From: Bacillota bacterium
GTDB lineage: Bacteria; Bacillota; Clostridia; Oscillospirales; Ruminococcaceae
Direction: 5' to 3'
Assembly: GCA_023421245.1 (NCBI GenBank)
Contig: JAEZTV010000033.1
Span: 1-64,000, forward strand
Length of the DNA: 64,000 bases
The position numbers and the translations under genes are program-made. The notes under the pieces are model-generated. The model was given only the letters and a program-made list of their open reading frames with translations, had not been told where the DNA came from and did not search any database. Below are positions 25,730 to 34,124 of this stretch, piece after piece (positions within the stretch are counted from its first letter, which is position 1; each line of letters starts with the position of its first letter).

Positions 25730-26020
25730 CGGGTTTAGCCTGTTGACCGGCAGCACATAAACCGAAGCGTTTCGTCCTGAGCTTTTAAGTCCTTTGCTGA
25801 TGCTGCCGCAGATGTCCTCGGTGCTCTCCTTGGTTGCCACAATGAGCACAATCTCCTCTTCGGGTTCAATCACCAGACTTAGGAAGCCTTCTTTCGCAGG
25901 CGTTTCTGCCCCCCGCGCATGAATAGTGGTCGCCCCGGTGGCACCGGCCTGCGCAGCGGATTCAATGATCTTATCCGCCAACCCAAAAGGAGCAATTACC
26001 ATGATTAAACAGCTGTTCAT
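25724..26020 (-). CDS. Single-domain PII-like protein (DUF1538 module 1)
   Basis: 98 residues, starting at the ATG six bases after AGGAGG. The pattern 'SCLIMVIAPFGLADKIIESAAQAGATGATTIHARG' then 'FLSLVIEPEEEIVLIVATKESTEDICGSI' matches the ferredoxin-like PII fold: beta1, helix A, then the region before the T-loop. The T-loop is short and lacks the tyrosine uridylylated in enteric GlnB. It lies ten bases after a two-domain PII-like gene and downstream of a DUF1538 transporter, so it probably is a regulator of that membrane protein, by analogy with GlnK-AmtB. The ligand is unknown. Confidence 0.85.
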   Translation of the reverse strand: MNSCLIMVIAPFGLADKIIESAAQAGATGATTIHARGAETPAKEGFLSLVIEPEEEIVLIVATKESTEDICGSISKGLKSSGRNASVYVLPVNRLNPQ

Positions 26021-26030
26021 TGCTTGCCTC

Positions 26031-26699
26031 CTATCTGTTGTTTTCAAACAGCCCAACCGTACTGCTGATTTCTGCTGTAAACAGGATGCCCGTATTCTCT
26101 TCGCTTAGGCTGAGCTTTTGGTCAAGCAGACCGGCTAACTCACAAACACGCTCGCTTTGTGTTACCATCAGCACCGCTTCCTTCTCGGGCTCCACAATCA
26201 TATCCAGCACCACACTCATCTTGCCGGCGGCCCCGCGCGCTTTGATGATTGTTCCGCCAAAATACCCTGCATCCTGACTGATTTGTATCGCGGTTTCCGC
26301 CTTGCCCTTGTCGAGTATCAAAAAAACAGCCGTATAGCCAGATGCATTGCCGGCAGCCTGCGTGCCGCTTTTCCAGCTAAGCGTATCCCCACTTCTCATT
26401 TTAAGCGCGCCGGCAAGAGGCAGCATAAACGCAATACCGTGGTTTTGCCTGTCAAAATGAAACTTTTCGTTAAGCTTGTCCAAAATCTCATCCTCACGCG
26501 CGGATGCTACGACAAGAAGAATAATCTCTTTGTTGACCTCGTTCATGCCAAGCATCTCGAGCGAGCTGTTTGGAATTGTGCCTTTGCCAAAAAAACAGCT
26601 CGCATCGCTTACGCCCTGTTTGCTGGCATACTGCAAAATTTTACTGCCTTTGCCGCGATTTACAATAATAAAAAGCAGGCTGTATGATCGTTCTGTCAC
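26031..26699 (-). CDS. Two-domain PII-like protein (DUF1538 module 1)
   Basis: 222 residues made of two PII-like halves. The first (~1-110) reads 'YSLLFIIVNRGKGSKILQYASKQGVSDASCFFGKGT'; the second (~118-222) reads 'YTAVFLILDKGKAETAIQISQDAGYFGGTIIKARGAAGKMSVVLDMIVEPEKEAVLMV' (quoted only as pattern: 'GTIIKARGA' before a very short T-loop). Each half ends in a 'GIAFMLPLAGAL' or 'TGILFTAEISSTVGL' strand. PII proteins are trimers, so a fused pair would give pseudo-hexamers or trimers of six domains. The gene overlaps the DUF1538 stop by four bases, showing tight coupling to the transporter. Confidence 0.85.
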   Translation of the reverse strand: MTERSYSLLFIIVNRGKGSKILQYASKQGVSDASCFFGKGTIPNSSLEMLGMNEVNKEIILLVVASAREDEILDKLNEKFHFDRQNHGIAFMLPLAGALKMRSGDTLSWKSGTQAAGNASGYTAVFLILDKGKAETAIQISQDAGYFGGTIIKARGAAGKMSVVLDMIVEPEKEAVLMVTQSERVCELAGLLDQKLSLSEENTGILFTAEISSTVGLFENNR

Positions 26700-28213
26700 T
26701 CTGACTCACCTTCCATTTCCTCTAAAACATCTTCTTCAGCAAGTAATCTGCGTGTTTTTAATTTATAGATAAGCCCCAGCAGTTGCAGGGCAATCAGTGG
26801 CGTTACCGCAACAATCGCAATGACACCAAAGCCATCCTGCACAACGCTTGCACCGGGAGTATATTCGGCAATGCCTTGCGCATAAGGCAGAATGAATGCT
26901 GCGGTCATCGTTCCCGCAGCAACTCCGCCGGAATCGTATGCAATACCGACAAAAAGATCGGGAACGATAAAAGAGAGCGCGATGGCAATCGCCATGCCCG
27001 GAAGCAGGATATGCCAAAGCTTAAGCGCCGGGAGAATAATTCGGAGAATAGACAGGCCAACCGCGACCGCAACACCGATACATAACGTTACCATAACCAC
27101 AGACGCCTTGATAGAACCGGATGTTTCATCTTCAATCTGACGGGTTAGTACGTGCACCGACGGCTCGGCGGGGATGGTGATTACCCCGAACACCATGCCG
27201 ATAATCACACTCAGCCAAGGTTTTTCCAGCGCTGCAAGCTGATACCCCACCTGACTGCTGGGCCCGATAAAACCCGTATTGACCCCGGTAAGGAACAGAA
27301 CAAGGCCGACATAGGTATAAATGCAGCCGATGAGTAAGCGCTTAATCTTTTTCTTAGGTTGCTTTATCCAGATTGCATTGACAACCAGGTAAATAAGCAA
27401 AATGGGCAGTAAGGCCGCCATCGTTTCTTTGGCATATTGCGGAAAGCCCATGGCAAACTCCTGCAAGACACCCCCGTCATTGGGGTTAATCGGGGGCAGG
27501 CTACCGTCCAAGGGACCTGCTTTTGTGAATAGGCCTTGAATCATCACCGCGACAATCGCGCCGGTGGATGCAATGCCCAGCATGCCAAAGCCATCGTTGG
27601 TTTCTTTCTCTTGGCTTCGGGTCATAGCCGAAAGGCTCGCGGAAAGAGCAAGCAAAAAGGGAACCGATACCGAACCGGTGGTAGAACCGGACGCGTCAAA
27701 CGCAATGGCTAAAAAATCAGGCTGCGTAAATACGCCGAGGGCTAAAATAGCGATATATATTATGGTCATAACCCGGTTAATGCGAAGGTTTCTGATAATG
27801 CGAAACAATGCCAGCGAAACCATAACACCGACGCCAACCGACACCAAAACAATCATTAAGTATGAATTAAAGCGGCCGCTTGTAACGTCGTTTACCTGTC
27901 CCGCAAGGATATGCAGATCAGGCTCTGCAACCGTTACAATGAAACCGAAGGCACCGCCGCCCAGAAGAACAATCCAAAGCTTTCTTGCTTTGGTCAGCAC
28001 CCCGCTGATCTGTTCGCCCATGGGAGCAATCGAAATATCGATGCCCAGTAAAAAGATTGTCATGCCAACAAGCATCAGCGCCGTGCCGATAACAAATTGC
28101 ATGATAACGCTGCCGCTGAGTGGCGTAATTGTAAACGCTAGGATAAGTACAATTACAAAAATCGGTAGTACTGAAACAACGACTTCCTTTAATTTCTCTT
28201 GAATAGATAACAT
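26696..28213 (-). CDS. DUF1538 polytopic membrane protein (module 1)
   Basis: 505 residues with about 12 hydrophobic segments arranged as two homologous halves. Each half repeats the family motifs: 'AEPDLHILAGQVNDVTSG' and 'AEPSVHVLTRQIEDETSG', 'AFDASGSTTGSVSVPF' and 'AYDSGGVAAGTMTAAF'. This is DUF1538; members named UmpA/UmpB have been reported, as I recall, as cation/proton antiporters, so ion transport is the working idea. The ATG begins after GGAAG and a short leader. The gene is first in an operon with two PII-like genes and diverges from gdhA across a 390-bp region holding a 12-bp palindrome. Confidence 0.9.
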   Translation of the reverse strand: MLSIQEKLKEVVVSVLPIFVIVLILAFTITPLSGSVIMQFVIGTALMLVGMTIFLLGIDISIAPMGEQISGVLTKARKLWIVLLGGGAFGFIVTVAEPDLHILAGQVNDVTSGRFNSYLMIVLVSVGVGVMVSLALFRIIRNLRINRVMTIIYIAILALGVFTQPDFLAIAFDASGSTTGSVSVPFLLALSASLSAMTRSQEKETNDGFGMLGIASTGAIVAVMIQGLFTKAGPLDGSLPPINPNDGGVLQEFAMGFPQYAKETMAALLPILLIYLVVNAIWIKQPKKKIKRLLIGCIYTYVGLVLFLTGVNTGFIGPSSQVGYQLAALEKPWLSVIIGMVFGVITIPAEPSVHVLTRQIEDETSGSIKASVVMVTLCIGVAVAVGLSILRIILPALKLWHILLPGMAIAIALSFIVPDLFVGIAYDSGGVAAGTMTAAFILPYAQGIAEYTPGASVVQDGFGVIAIVAVTPLIALQLLGLIYKLKTRRLLAEEDVLEEMEGESE

Positions 28214-28381
28214 TAACTACTTCCTTCCATTGTGTGCTTTGTATGTCTTGCGTATGCTGCTTTGGTCGTAACAATCCCCCCTTTTACACAGCATCTTTTT
28301 CCCAAACTGGTACTTATATCAGCAACGGATAAGCTTATGTCGTTTCGCTTCTTCGTGTATCAGCCGGCCTATTATTGTGAG

Positions 28382-28416
28382 TTGTTATAATAAAAGCAAT
28401 AGTCTTATTATAACAA
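28382..28416. promoter_or_regulatory. 12-bp inverted repeat in the divergent regulatory region
   Basis: Perfect arms TTGTTATAATAA (28382-28393) and TTATTATAACAA (28405-28416) flank 11 bases. Each arm contains a TATAAT, one on each strand. It sits between the start of the DUF1538-PII operon (28213) and gdhA (28604), so a shared regulator could act on both. Confidence 0.5.
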
Positions 28417-28504
28417 AACGCAGAAGATTATTCCACCAGCTTATATGAACAGGTTTTGTGTGCTGCAGAACCATTATCAATCTTGCGGTAAGCTGCGTAA
28501 TTTA

Positions 28505-28532
28505 TTGACTTTTGACGATAATCGCGTATAAT
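28505..28532 (+). promoter_or_regulatory. Promoter of gdhA
   Basis: TTGACT (28505-28510) and a perfect TATAAT (28527-28532) with a 16-base spacer, about 65 bases before the gdhA ribosome site. Confidence 0.7.
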
Positions 28533-28603
28533 AAATAGTGAAGTTTCAACACTTTACTGCACAAAAGCTGTTGACTCGTAAATTTATATGGCGAGGGATA
28601 AAA

Positions 28604-29890
28604 ATGGAGCACAAAACGTATAATCCATATGTTACAGCCCAAACACAGTTCGACAACGTAGCCGACCTGATTGGTTTGGATCAAGCAACCCGAGAGCTGC
28701 TCAGGCAGCCAAGCAGGGAATTTCATGTAACCATTCCCGTTAAGATGGACGATGGAACCACCAAGGTATTTAATGGTTATCGCATCCAGCACAACGATGC
28801 CAGAGGTCCGGCAAAGGGCGGCATCCGCTTCCATCCGCAGGAAACCGTTGATACCATCCGCGCATTGTCGCTGTGGATGACCTGGAAATGCGCCGTGGTA
28901 GACATTCCGCTTGGCGGCGGCAAGGGCGGTATCATCTGCGACCCCCATCAGATGTCCGCAGGCGAGCAGGAAAGACTATGCCGCGGGTATATCAGGCAGC
29001 TTGCAAAAGTTATGGGGCCTGTGAGCGATGTTCCCGCCCCCGATGTAATGACCAACGGTCAGCACATGCTGTGGATGATGGATGAGTATGAGGCGATTCA
29101 CGGCGGACACTTCCCCGGCACCATTACCGGTAAGCCGGTAGGGATGGGCGGTTCGCTTGGCCGTACGGAAGCAACCGGCTACGGCGTTGTTTATACGCTG
29201 CGCGAGGCGCTGAAGGTTAACAATATTGATATTGCCAAAACCACCGCGAGTATACAGGGCTTTGGAAATGTTGCGGAATACGCTGCCCGCCTGTACGCAA
29301 AACTGGGCGGTACGATTATCGCTATTTCCTGCTGGGATAACCACGAACAGAAATCCTACACCTACCGCAAGCTAAGCGGTATTGACGTGGAGCAGCTGGT
29401 GTCGATCAAGGATAAGTTTGGTTCTATCAACAAACAAAAGGCCTTGGACCTAGGGTATGAAGTGCTGGGCGGCGACGAGTGGGTTGCGCAAGAGGTTGAT
29501 ATTATTATCCCCTGCGCGCTCGAAAACCAGCTTACACCCGCCGCAATGGCAAAGATCAGCGATAAGGTTAAGGTAATCTGCGAGGGCGCAAACGGCCCCA
29601 CCACGCCGGACAGCGATGAGATTATCAAGGCAAAAAACATCTACCTCATCCCCGATTTCCTATGCAATGCCGGCGGCGTTACCTGCAGCTATTTTGAGCA
29701 GGTTCAATGCAACATGAACTATTTCTGGCCCAAAGAGGAAGTGCTTGAAAAGCTTGACCAGAAGATGACAAGCGCCTTCCATGCCGTGCACAAGCTTGCG
29801 CAGGACAAAAACCTGTATATGCGCAACGCCGCATATGTTATTGCAATCAACCGTGTTGCGGAAGCGGTAAAGCTGCGCGGCTGGGTTTGA
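28604..29890 (+). CDS. gdhA: Glutamate dehydrogenase (Glu/Leu/Phe/Val family)
   Basis: 428 residues from the ATG behind GAGGGAT; the start agrees with the family N-terminus 'NPYVTAQTQFDNVADLIGLD'. It interconverts glutamate and 2-oxoglutarate plus ammonium. Visible are 'GPAKGGIRFHP' (substrate site), 'VDIPLGGGKGGIICDP' with the catalytic lysine (residues ~100-115), 'PAPDVMTNGQHMLWMMDEY', and the Rossmann turn 'ASIQGFGNVAEYAARL' (G-x-G-x-x-A, favouring NAD over NADP, an inference). The length and Leu-type hexameric signature place it with the ~420-residue catabolic enzymes of Clostridia. It is divergent from DUF1538-PII module 1 and followed by a hairpin and the PEP-binding/nucleotidyltransferase gene. 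Confidence 0.96.
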   Translation: MEHKTYNPYVTAQTQFDNVADLIGLDQATRELLRQPSREFHVTIPVKMDDGTTKVFNGYRIQHNDARGPAKGGIRFHPQETVDTIRALSLWMTWKCAVVDIPLGGGKGGIICDPHQMSAGEQERLCRGYIRQLAKVMGPVSDVPAPDVMTNGQHMLWMMDEYEAIHGGHFPGTITGKPVGMGGSLGRTEATGYGVVYTLREALKVNNIDIAKTTASIQGFGNVAEYAARLYAKLGGTIIAISCWDNHEQKSYTYRKLSGIDVEQLVSIKDKFGSINKQKALDLGYEVLGGDEWVAQEVDIIIPCALENQLTPAAMAKISDKVKVICEGANGPTTPDSDEIIKAKNIYLIPDFLCNAGGVTCSYFEQVQCNMNYFWPKEEVLEKLDQKMTSAFHAVHKLAQDKNLYMRNAAYVIAINRVAEAVKLRGWV

Positions 29891-30000
29891 GGATTCATTC
29901 CTAGCTGAATACATTTTCAGCCGCACGGAAATCCATGCGGCACCCGCACCACGGGCGGAATTGCTACCGTTTATAGCCGGCCACCACGCCACAAGGCGCG

Positions 30001-30045
30001 CGGCAGGGTTTACCTGCCGTACTGAAAACAAGGACTTGTTTTCAG
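30001..30045 (+). terminator. Two adjacent hairpins after gdhA
   Basis: CGGCAGG/CCTGCCG (30001-30019) is followed by a perfect 11-bp CTGAAAACAAG/CTTGTTTTCAG repeat (30022-30045). The second contains a TTGTTTT arm and may attenuate or process a gdhA transcript reading into the next gene. Confidence 0.5.
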
Positions 30046-30087
30046 GCTGATTGGCTATACTGTACCGGAAAGGGCGTGCAATGCAGG

Positions 30088-33000
30088 ATGGAGCGTTTTA
30101 AGAACATACCAAAGGATGATTTAGTAGAGCGCGCCAAGGAGCTGGAATGCCTTTACCTGATTGAAGAGGCCTTGGCAGAGACACCCTTGCCCGGGAGCTT
30201 TGAAAAAATAATATCCATCATCCCTATGGGGTTTAGAAACACCCATGATTGCACGGTAAGCATCGAGTTTGATGGACAGATATACAGTACTAATACATCC
30301 GCTGAAAATGCGGATGTATTAGATTGCGCTATTATGGTAAACGCTAAATGCCGCGGCCTTATCCGGGTATTTTACCCCAAGCACACCTTTCCAAGTGATG
30401 ACGTTGTTTTTCTTGATCAGGAGGTGCGGTTGCTGGGCAACATCTCAAAACGCATCTCCGAAGCCATTGATAAAATGGATTCTTCGGGCAGGGTAAGCTA
30501 CCGCGACCGCTGGCAGGCGATTCTTGAGCTGCTGCAAAAAACGGATCATGAAATTCTGCTGTACGTTTGCGAAAAGATGCTTGCGCACCTTGCCGGAAGT
30601 AACCCGGGCGCTATCGCGCTGGTGTTTGATGAGATGGGTTGGACACGGTACGATATTCGGGGCGAGGTTAACTTCCCGCTCGAAACAATACCTGCGGTGG
30701 ATGCACTGCGTTTAAGCAAAGTTGTGTTTGAAAACAGCGCAGCGGGCCTTGATGATGCACAGATCTATGACCTTATTAATCTTTGGGTGTATCAGGGAAA
30801 GACCTATAAGCTGATTAAGGTTGTTGATAAGAGCGAGACCGATGTAAAAAAGATCTCTCAGGCGTTGTCGGCCTATTTAAAGGCGGTCGGCAGCAACGAA
30901 ATGTCCAGCGAAGCGACGAAACGTTGGCTCAAGGTAGAGCTGACCCGCCGGTTTATTACCGATAACACCAAGGCAATCTCCAAGGTTCACAGCCGGATTG
31001 AGGTGGCGTCCTTTATCAATCTGCTCGATACCTTTATCAGCTCCCCCAGAAGCATTGGAAGGATTGGCGGAAAGGGCGCGGGTTTTTTTCTTTCCAACCA
31101 GATTATTGAAACCCACAAGAAGGATTACCCCGAGTTCGAGAACATTGTTGTGCCAAAAACATGGTATATCTCATCGGATGAGTTTCGATACCTTCTTGAG
31201 GATAATGGGTTTGATGAGCTAAACGAGCACAAATATCTTGATTTAATCGATATCCGCACCAGCTATCCGCGAATTATTCAGATGCTCAAGAATGCACGGA
31301 TGTCCTCTTATATTATAAACGAGTTGTCGCGGATACTCGATGAATGTACGGACCGTCCGTTCATTATCCGATCCTCCAGCCTGCTTGAGGATCAGATCGA
31401 CACCTCGTTTTCAGGGAAATACAAGAGCCTGTTTATCACCAACACCGGCACAAAGGCCGAGCGGATGACACAACTGGTAGAGGGCATTTTAGAGGTGTAT
31501 TCCTCCGTCTTTAGCGCGGACTCAATTCAATACCGCAAAGAACGCCATCTGCTTGACTGCGATGAGCAGATGGGCATCATGATACAGGAGGTTGTGGGGC
31601 ACAAGGTGGGGCCGTATTACTTCCCGCTGTTTGCCGGAGTCGCCTTCAGCAACAATGAACTGCGGTGGTCTCCCCGCATTAAACGCGAGGATGGGCTGCT
31701 GCGGATGGTGATGGGCCTTGGCACGCGCGCCGTTGACCGCGTGGGGGAGGATTACCCTATTCTGCTGTCTCCCGGGCAAAAAAATCTGCGCGTGAACCAA
31801 TCGCCCTATGAGCGGATGAAATACTCACCGCAGTATCTCGATTTGATTGATTTGGAAAACAAGCAGTTCCTCACCCTGCCGATTGCCCGGCTGATACGGG
31901 AGTACGGCGATCAGATACCGTATATCGGTCTGGCGGCATCGGTCTTAAGGGACGATATTCTCATCGACGCAAATCCACTGACCACCGATTTCAAGTCGGA
32001 AACCGCCGTCATAAGCTTTGACGGGCTGGTGAAAAAAACACCGCTGATTCGGCAGATAAAATCCATCCTCTCGGTATTACAAGAGGAATTAGGTTACCCC
32101 GTTGACATTGAGTTTGCAAGCGACGGCAAGCATTTTTACCTGCTGCAGTGCCGCCCGCAGAGCAGAAACCACGATAATGCGCCTGTGGCAATTCCATCCG
32201 ACATTCAGACGCAAAGCACTGTGTTTACCGCAAATAAATATGTTTCAAACGGCAAGGTTACCGGTATTCAGACTGTGGTTTACGTTGACCCATACGAGTA
32301 CGTGCGGCTTCCTTCACATGAGGATATGCTGAATATCCGCACTGTTGTCAGCGAGATTAACCGCATTCTGCCGCGCCGCAGCTTTATTCTTCTTGGGCCC
32401 GGCCGTTGGGGCAGCCGCGGCGATATCAAGCTTGGCGTGCCCGTTGCGTATGCCGATATCAACAACACCGCAATGCTCATTGAGGTTGCGCAGGCTGGGT
32501 CGAAAACCGAGCCTGAGCTTTCGTTCGGCACGCACTTCTTTCAAGACCTTGTAGAGCAGAACATTAAGTACCTGCCGCTTTACCCCGAAGATGACGACAC
32601 CATATTCAATCATTCATTTTTTCACGGCTCTAAAAACGCATTGTCCGATATCCTGCCGCAGTACGCTCATCTGAGCGATGTGGTAAAGGTGATAAAAATT
32701 GAGGAAACGTTTTTTGGCCTTGGGCTTGTTGTGCTAATGAACGGCGATCTGCAAAAAGCTGTCGCGTATCTTGAACACCCCTCTCGGGTCAATGCGGAGC
32801 ACGCCCTCGGAGATACTGCCGCTTCGGAGAAAGCCGACGCGGATGAAGATGGATGGAAGTGGCGTCATTATATGGCGCAGCAGATTGCAAACCGGCTTGA
32901 CATGGATGCTCTGGGGGTTCGGTGCATCTATCTGTTTGGCAGCACCAACAACTGCACCGCACGCCTGAACAGCGACATTGACCTGCTGGTACACTTTGAC

Positions 33001-33225
33001 GGTAATGCGCAGCAGAAAAAGCAGCTGGATACGTGGCTTGGCGGGTGGAGCCTGGCACTGTCCGAAATCAACTATCTCAAGACCGGTTACCGGTCAAACG
33101 GGCTGCTCGATGTCCATTATATCACCGATCAGGATATCAAAGACAAAACCTCCTATGCAATTAAGATTGATTCCATCTTCGATCCCGCCTACCCTCTGCG
33201 CAGGCGCGGCGACAAGAATGCTTAA
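30088..33225 (+). CDS. PEP/pyruvate-binding (PPDK_N-like) protein with C-terminal nucleotidyltransferase domain
   Basis: 1045 residues. The ~290-residue N-terminal region is possibly a sensor fold. Residues ~325-700 are the ATP-grasp part of PEP synthase / pyruvate phosphate dikinase: 'GRIGGKGAGFFLS', 'RPFIIRSSSLLEDQIDTSFSGKY' (arginine-rich nucleotide site), and the closing 'FYLLQCRPQSR'. A family-specific block follows with 'LGPGRWGSRGDIKLGVP' (~769) and 'SFGTHFFQDLVE'. The swivelling phosphohistidine domain and the PEP/pyruvate TIM barrel of true PEP synthases are absent. The last ~95 residues form a minimal nucleotidyltransferase: G951-S952, then D-x-D at ~963/965 ('NSDIDLLVHF') and a third Asp near 1008. 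The start at 30088 is preferred; a GTG four codons earlier is possible and ribosome sites are ambiguous. Function unknown. Confidence 0.88.
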   Translation: MERFKNIPKDDLVERAKELECLYLIEEALAETPLPGSFEKIISIIPMGFRNTHDCTVSIEFDGQIYSTNTSAENADVLDCAIMVNAKCRGLIRVFYPKHTFPSDDVVFLDQEVRLLGNISKRISEAIDKMDSSGRVSYRDRWQAILELLQKTDHEILLYVCEKMLAHLAGSNPGAIALVFDEMGWTRYDIRGEVNFPLETIPAVDALRLSKVVFENSAAGLDDAQIYDLINLWVYQGKTYKLIKVVDKSETDVKKISQALSAYLKAVGSNEMSSEATKRWLKVELTRRFITDNTKAISKVHSRIEVASFINLLDTFISSPRSIGRIGGKGAGFFLSNQIIETHKKDYPEFENIVVPKTWYISSDEFRYLLEDNGFDELNEHKYLDLIDIRTSYPRIIQMLKNARMSSYIINELSRILDECTDRPFIIRSSSLLEDQIDTSFSGKYKSLFITNTGTKAERMTQLVEGILEVYSSVFSADSIQYRKERHLLDCDEQMGIMIQEVVGHKVGPYYFPLFAGVAFSNNELRWSPRIKREDGLLRMVMGLGTRAVDRVGEDYPILLSPGQKNLRVNQSPYERMKYSPQYLDLIDLENKQFLTLPIARLIREYGDQIPYIGLAASVLRDDILIDANPLTTDFKSETAVISFDGLVKKTPLIRQIKSILSVLQEELGYPVDIEFASDGKHFYLLQCRPQSRNHDNAPVAIPSDIQTQSTVFTANKYVSNGKVTGIQTVVYVDPYEYVRLPSHEDMLNIRTVVSEINRILPRRSFILLGPGRWGSRGDIKLGVPVAYADINNTAMLIEVAQAGSKTEPELSFGTHFFQDLVEQNIKYLPLYPEDDDTIFNHSFFHGSKNALSDILPQYAHLSDVVKVIKIEETFFGLGLVVLMNGDLQKAVAYLEHPSRVNAEHALGDTAASEKADADEDGWKWRHYMAQQIANRLDMDALGVRCIYLFGSTNNCTARLNSDIDLLVHFDGNAQQKKQLDTWLGGWSLALSEINYLKTGYRSNGLLDVHYITDQDIKDKTSYAIKIDSIFDPAYPLRRRGDKNA

Positions 33226-33236
33226 TAAGAAATCAG

Positions 33237-33276
33237 AAATCCCCTGAGAACAGCGTGATTGCTGCTTTCAGGGGAT
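33237..33276 (+). terminator. Hairpin after the PEP-binding/nucleotidyltransferase gene
   Basis: AATCCCCTGA pairs with TCAGGGGATT, and an inner CAGC/GCTG extends the stem. Only a short TTG follows, so termination may be partial. Confidence 0.65.
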
Positions 33277-33343
33277 TGTATCGCTATAAGGATTGTGGCC
33301 ACCGGTTGATCTGCCGCGCCGCAAGCCCGATAAGGCAGGCTTA

Positions 33344-34069
33344 TCAAAGCCGCACAACCTCGCACACTTCACATACCGTGCCCCGCACCGTAAACCGAAT
33401 ATCAAAGCCCGCAAACTCGATGCCGTAAACGCGGCCAGAATCGGCTTGATACGACGGTCTGGGGTCGCGTGCGAGCACACCCAAAAGCGCTGTGTGCTTC
33501 TCCTGCGGGATAAGTGCAAGCCATTGCGGCGGGAACACTACCTCCAGTTTTGCGGCACAGGAGGCAGCGGCAAACCCTCCCACGGCATCGGGATGGCTGT
33601 CGGTATAGGCAAGGTATGGCTTGATATCATAAATCGGGGTACCGTCGAGCAGATCGGCACCCGAAACATGCAGCACCGCACCAAAAGCCGAATGCTGCTC
33701 GATGCCATCCAGCTTGACCGAGGAAAGCCCAATCGGGTTGGGGCGAAAGGGCGAGCGGGTGGCGAACACACCCATCCGCGTATTGCCGCCAAGGCGCGGC
33801 GGGCGCACCGTCGGCGACCATGTGCCGCGTATTGCCTCGGAAAACTGCCAGATCAGCCAGATGTGCGAAAAACCCTCCAGCCCGCGCAACGCATCGGGGT
33901 TGCGGTATTCCGGTTCAAAAACAATTACCGCCTTGAGCGCGTCCACCAGCCCGCTTTGACGCGGAATGCCAAACTTAGTGGTAAAGTCGGTGTGAATGCG
34001 GGCGATAACCTTCATGGCAGGGGTTTGAGTGTCGCTATGTGCGCTATTTTTTTCGTGATCCTTCGGCAT
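33344..34069 (-). CDS. trmO: tRNA (N6-threonylcarbamoyladenosine-37) methyltransferase
   Basis: 241 residues; the start is the ATG seven bases after AGGAGG, and a longer frame would overlap the next gene. TrmO (TsaA/YaeB, SAM-binding beta-barrel) makes m6t6A37 in threonine tRNAs. Signature motifs are present: 'DFTTKFGIPRQSGLVDAL' near the N-terminus, 'GLEGFSHIWLIWQF', and 'TRSPFRPNPIGLSSVKL', which carries the SAM-binding arginines. The C-terminal domain is of the longer YaeB type ('DPRPSYQADSGRVYGI'). It lies convergent with the nucleotidyltransferase gene. Confidence 0.95.
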   Translation of the reverse strand: MPKDHEKNSAHSDTQTPAMKVIARIHTDFTTKFGIPRQSGLVDALKAVIVFEPEYRNPDALRGLEGFSHIWLIWQFSEAIRGTWSPTVRPPRLGGNTRMGVFATRSPFRPNPIGLSSVKLDGIEQHSAFGAVLHVSGADLLDGTPIYDIKPYLAYTDSHPDAVGGFAAASCAAKLEVVFPPQWLALIPQEKHTALLGVLARDPRPSYQADSGRVYGIEFAGFDIRFTVRGTVCEVCEVVRL

Positions 34070-34124
34070 ATTCATTCCTCCTGCACGGGTGGCGTTCTTG
34101 TTTTGGAATTCGCTATGCCCGGTA

